From Persephonella sp. IF05-L8 (lineage in GTDB: Bacteria > Aquificota > Aquificia > Aquificales > Hydrogenothermaceae): DNA of 64,000 bases. Shown one piece after another: positions 62,388 to 64,000 of this stretch (its first letter is position 1; every line of letters begins with the position of its first letter). The stretch lies in assembly GCF_000703045.1 (NCBI RefSeq), contig NZ_JNLJ01000001.1, positions 1,083,501-1,147,500 of the forward strand, given 5' to 3'. The notes under the pieces were generated by a model. It saw nothing but the letters and a program-made list of their open reading frames with translations, was not told the origin of the DNA and made no database searches. The position numbers were made by a program, and so were the translations under genes.

Positions 62388-63243
62388 AAAGATAAAGCTT
62401 TATGCAGACCTGATAAAGTTTGAACATACAATATTTGCTATTCCATTTGTTCTTGCTGCTGTTTTTATTGTGGAAAAAGGACTGCCTTCATGGGAGAAAG
62501 TCTTCTGGATTATGGTTGCTGCCGTTGCCGGAAGAACAGCAGGAATGGCATTTAACAGGTTTTTTGATTTACCTTTTGATAAGCTTAATCCACGAACTAA
62601 AAACTGGGCTTCAGCTTCAGGGGCAGTAAAAGCTGGAGAAATTCTTGCCCTTGCCATTTTATCCTCTGGTGTTTTGGTTTTTGCTGCCTATCAGCTGAAT
62701 AAACTGGCCTTTTATCTATCTCCGGTGGCTATTGCCCTTTTAATTATCTATCCCCTCGGTAAAAGATGGACTAATTTTGTCCATCTAATACTTGGAGCTG
62801 TTTATTTTATTATTCCTATTGCTGTTTCTGTAGCTCTGGAAGGTAGAATTGAGCTATCAACGGTGTTCTTAGGACTTGGAATGGCTTTCTGGGTTGCTGG
62901 ATTTGATATTTTTTATGCTTTGCAGGACATAGAATTTGATAGAAAAATGGGAATACATTCTATACCTGCCAGATTTGGTGTTAAGAAAGCAATATTATTT
63001 GCCAGAGTTTTTCATATTTTGACTTTTATATTTTTAATGCTTACAGGCTATTTTGCAGGATTGGGACTGATATATTATGTTGGTCTTTTGATACTGACAG
63101 GAGCTTTAATTTATGAGCATTCCTTAATTAAAGAAAATGATTTATCAAAAATAAATGTGGCATTTTTTACAATTAATGGATATATCAGTATACTTTATAT
63201 GGTGTTTGTTATTTTAGATGTGTATTTTAAGATAACAGTATAA
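62380..63243 (+). CDS. UbiA-family prenyltransferase (UbiA/MqnP-like)
   Basis: 287-residue membrane enzyme with about nine helices. The prenyl-diphosphate motifs are NRFFDLPFDKLNPRTKNWA (NxxxDxxxD) and DIEFDRKMGIHSIP (DxxxD). It attaches an isoprenoid chain to an aromatic ring for quinone synthesis. In menaquinone (futalosine) organisms the enzyme is MqnP. The start is probably the TTG at 62380, with GGGAGG 10 bases upstream, inside the HAD stop region. Read-through from 62338 adds residues without support. Confidence 0.85.
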   Translation: MIKKIKLYADLIKFEHTIFAIPFVLAAVFIVEKGLPSWEKVFWIMVAAVAGRTAGMAFNRFFDLPFDKLNPRTKNWASASGAVKAGEILALAILSSGVLVFAAYQLNKLAFYLSPVAIALLIIYPLGKRWTNFVHLILGAVYFIIPIAVSVALEGRIELSTVFLGLGMAFWVAGFDIFYALQDIEFDRKMGIHSIPARFGVKKAILFARVFHILTFIFLMLTGYFAGLGLIYYVGLLILTGALIYEHSLIKENDLSKINVAFFTINGYISILYMVFVILDVYFKITV

Positions 63244-63255
63244 GGAGGGTTTATT

Positions 63256-63705
63256 ATGTCTTTTGCTGACATTCAGGAGATAAAAAAAGTTCTTCCCCAT
63301 AGATATCCTTTTTTATTGATAGATAGAATTTTAGAGCTGGATATTGAAAATCTAAAAGTCAAAGCCCTTAAAAATGTTACCGTAAATGAGGAATTTTTTA
63401 ATGGTCATTTTCCCCATTTTCCTGTAATGCCAGGAGTTCTTATTATAGAAGCTATGGCACAGGCAGGAGCTTATTTGATGATAAAAAAGGCACAGGCAGA
63501 AGGAATAGAAGGGGATTTTACAGTGTTGTTTGCCGGTATTGAAAATGCCAAGTTTAGAAAGCCTGTTGTTCCCGGCGACCAGATTATTTTTGAGATAGAA
63601 GGAATAAACATAAAAAAAAGTATGGGTAAAATAAAAGCTGTTGCAAAAGTGGACAACAAAGTAGTCTGTGAAGCTGTTTTGATGGCTGCCCTTAAAAGAG
63701 ATTAA
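63256..63705 (+). CDS. fabZ: 3-hydroxyacyl-ACP dehydratase FabZ
   Basis: 149-residue hotdog-fold enzyme for fatty acid elongation. LPHRYPFLLIDRILEL contains the catalytic His and the helix GHFPHFPVMPGVLIIEAMAQ contains the conserved Glu. AAGGAGG precedes the ATG. It is coupled to the UbiA-family gene by a 12 bp gap. Its 3' end overlaps the convergent gene at the edge. Confidence 0.95.
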   Translation: MSFADIQEIKKVLPHRYPFLLIDRILELDIENLKVKALKNVTVNEEFFNGHFPHFPVMPGVLIIEAMAQAGAYLMIKKAQAEGIEGDFTVLFAGIENAKFRKPVVPGDQIIFEIEGINIKKSMGKIKAVAKVDNKVVCEAVLMAALKRD

Positions 63706-64000
63706 ATATTATTTTGTGGCAAAATCTGTTGGTTTGTTTTGCCTGTATGTTGTTGGGATTTAGTTTTACAGCCTTGTCCGTCAAAAATAAAGCCTGTTCA
63801 TAGCCTTTTAAATTCAGGTATAAATAAGCTTCCTGCAGATATAAATAACTTAGCTTTCGGGGGTTTTGGGTATTTTTTTCTTTTTTCCTGATTTTACAAA
63901 GTTTTGCTGAGTATTTTTCCTCTAATGCTAATTGGGAATAATCTTTTGAGTAATCAACAGGCCAGAAAACCCACAAGGAGAAGATTATTATTAAAAATAC
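63692..64000 (-). CDS. Partial hypothetical protein with TPR-like C-terminus
   Basis: 103 visible codons stay open to the right edge, so the start lies beyond it. The visible start of the frame reads VFLIIIFSLWVFWPVD, a probable signal or membrane segment, followed by ALEEKYSAKLCKIRKK. Residues near the end (AYLYLNLKGYEQALFLTDKA, then VKLNPNNIQAK) form a TPR unit. It overlaps the fabZ 3' end by 14 bp. The function is unknown. Confidence 0.55.
   Translation of the reverse strand, partial: VFLIIIFSLWVFWPVDYSKDYSQLALEEKYSAKLCKIRKKEKNTQNPRKLSYLYLQEAYLYLNLKGYEQALFLTDKAVKLNPNNIQAKQTNRFCHKIIFNLF

Noticed and set aside
1-64000. tRNA, rRNA, CRISPR arrays and insertion sequences
   Set aside because: No cloverleaf-like sequence, array or transposase was seen on reading. 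A tRNAscan-SE run would settle the tRNA question.

Overview
The window looks like the chromosome of an AT-rich, Gram-negative, thermophilic, sulfur/hydrogen-oxidising member of the Aquificota, closest in gene content to the family Hydrogenothermaceae (Persephonella or Sulfurihydrogenibium type). This placement is an inference. It rests on a sulfide:quinone oxidoreductase, [NiFe]-hydrogenase and nickel genes, the ttuBA tRNA-thiolation pair typical of thermophiles, envelope genes for an outer membrane (lolA, degP, a beta-barrel protein, glycosyltransferases) and flagella. I found no tRNA, rRNA, CRISPR array, insertion sequence or prophage.

Layout. 1-5045: leftward assimilatory nitrate operon nirA-narK-nasA (nasA runs off the left edge) behind a sigma54-type promoter, with divergent trpD2 and an SprA-related putative protease gene (5152-6604). 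6666-14253: about 13 tightly packed leftward genes (thioredoxin-TPR, lolA, cupin, TlpA-like lipoprotein, lepA, siroheme synthase, HAD phosphatase, nucleotidyltransferase-like). 14335-15563: ttuB-ttuA. 15677-23321: signalling (REC-PAS-EAL, REC-REC-histidine kinase), Nudix, STAS, an ATPase-GNAT fusion, a 2-hydroxyacid dehydrogenase and MscS. 23350-29793: an ArnT-like glycosyltransferase, then a nickel/hydrogenase block (cbiM-N-Q-O, hypB, tetR, orphan hydrogenase small subunit) in which cbiM and hypB share one palindromic operator. 29811-36158: a six-gene leftward operon, PqqD-like / ATP-grasp / fold-III PLP enzyme / urea-transporter-M23 fusion / outer-membrane barrel / TPR. 36171-39719: uvrB carrying an endonuclease-type intein inside its Walker A motif. 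39770-48715: toxin-antitoxin, methyltransferase, three glycosyltransferases, moaA, rsmG, an Ogg-type glycosylase, a RodZ-like protein, queH and an HNH endonuclease. 48898-57262: corA, then flagellar filament genes (flgK, flgL, fliS, fliD, flaG, flagellin) with sigma28-type promoters. 57525-64000: sqr with a 41-residue small protein, clpS, nadD, degP, a HAD phosphatase, a UbiA-family prenyltransferase, fabZ and a partial gene at the right edge.

The best candidate for an undescribed system is the operon at 29811-36158. Its PLP enzyme begins with a sequence resembling the leader of a ribosomally made, post-translationally modified peptide (YEKPIITKLE then MNKFG). It is encoded immediately after an ATP-grasp ligase and a PqqD-like protein, a family that binds such leaders. 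The envelope proteins downstream suggest that a modified product acts at the cell surface. Other items of note are the intein in uvrB, a kinase C-lobe-like tail on the nitrite reductase, a hydrogenase small subunit without a neighbouring large subunit and with Asn in place of one cluster cysteine, and the operator shared by the nickel and hypB promoters.
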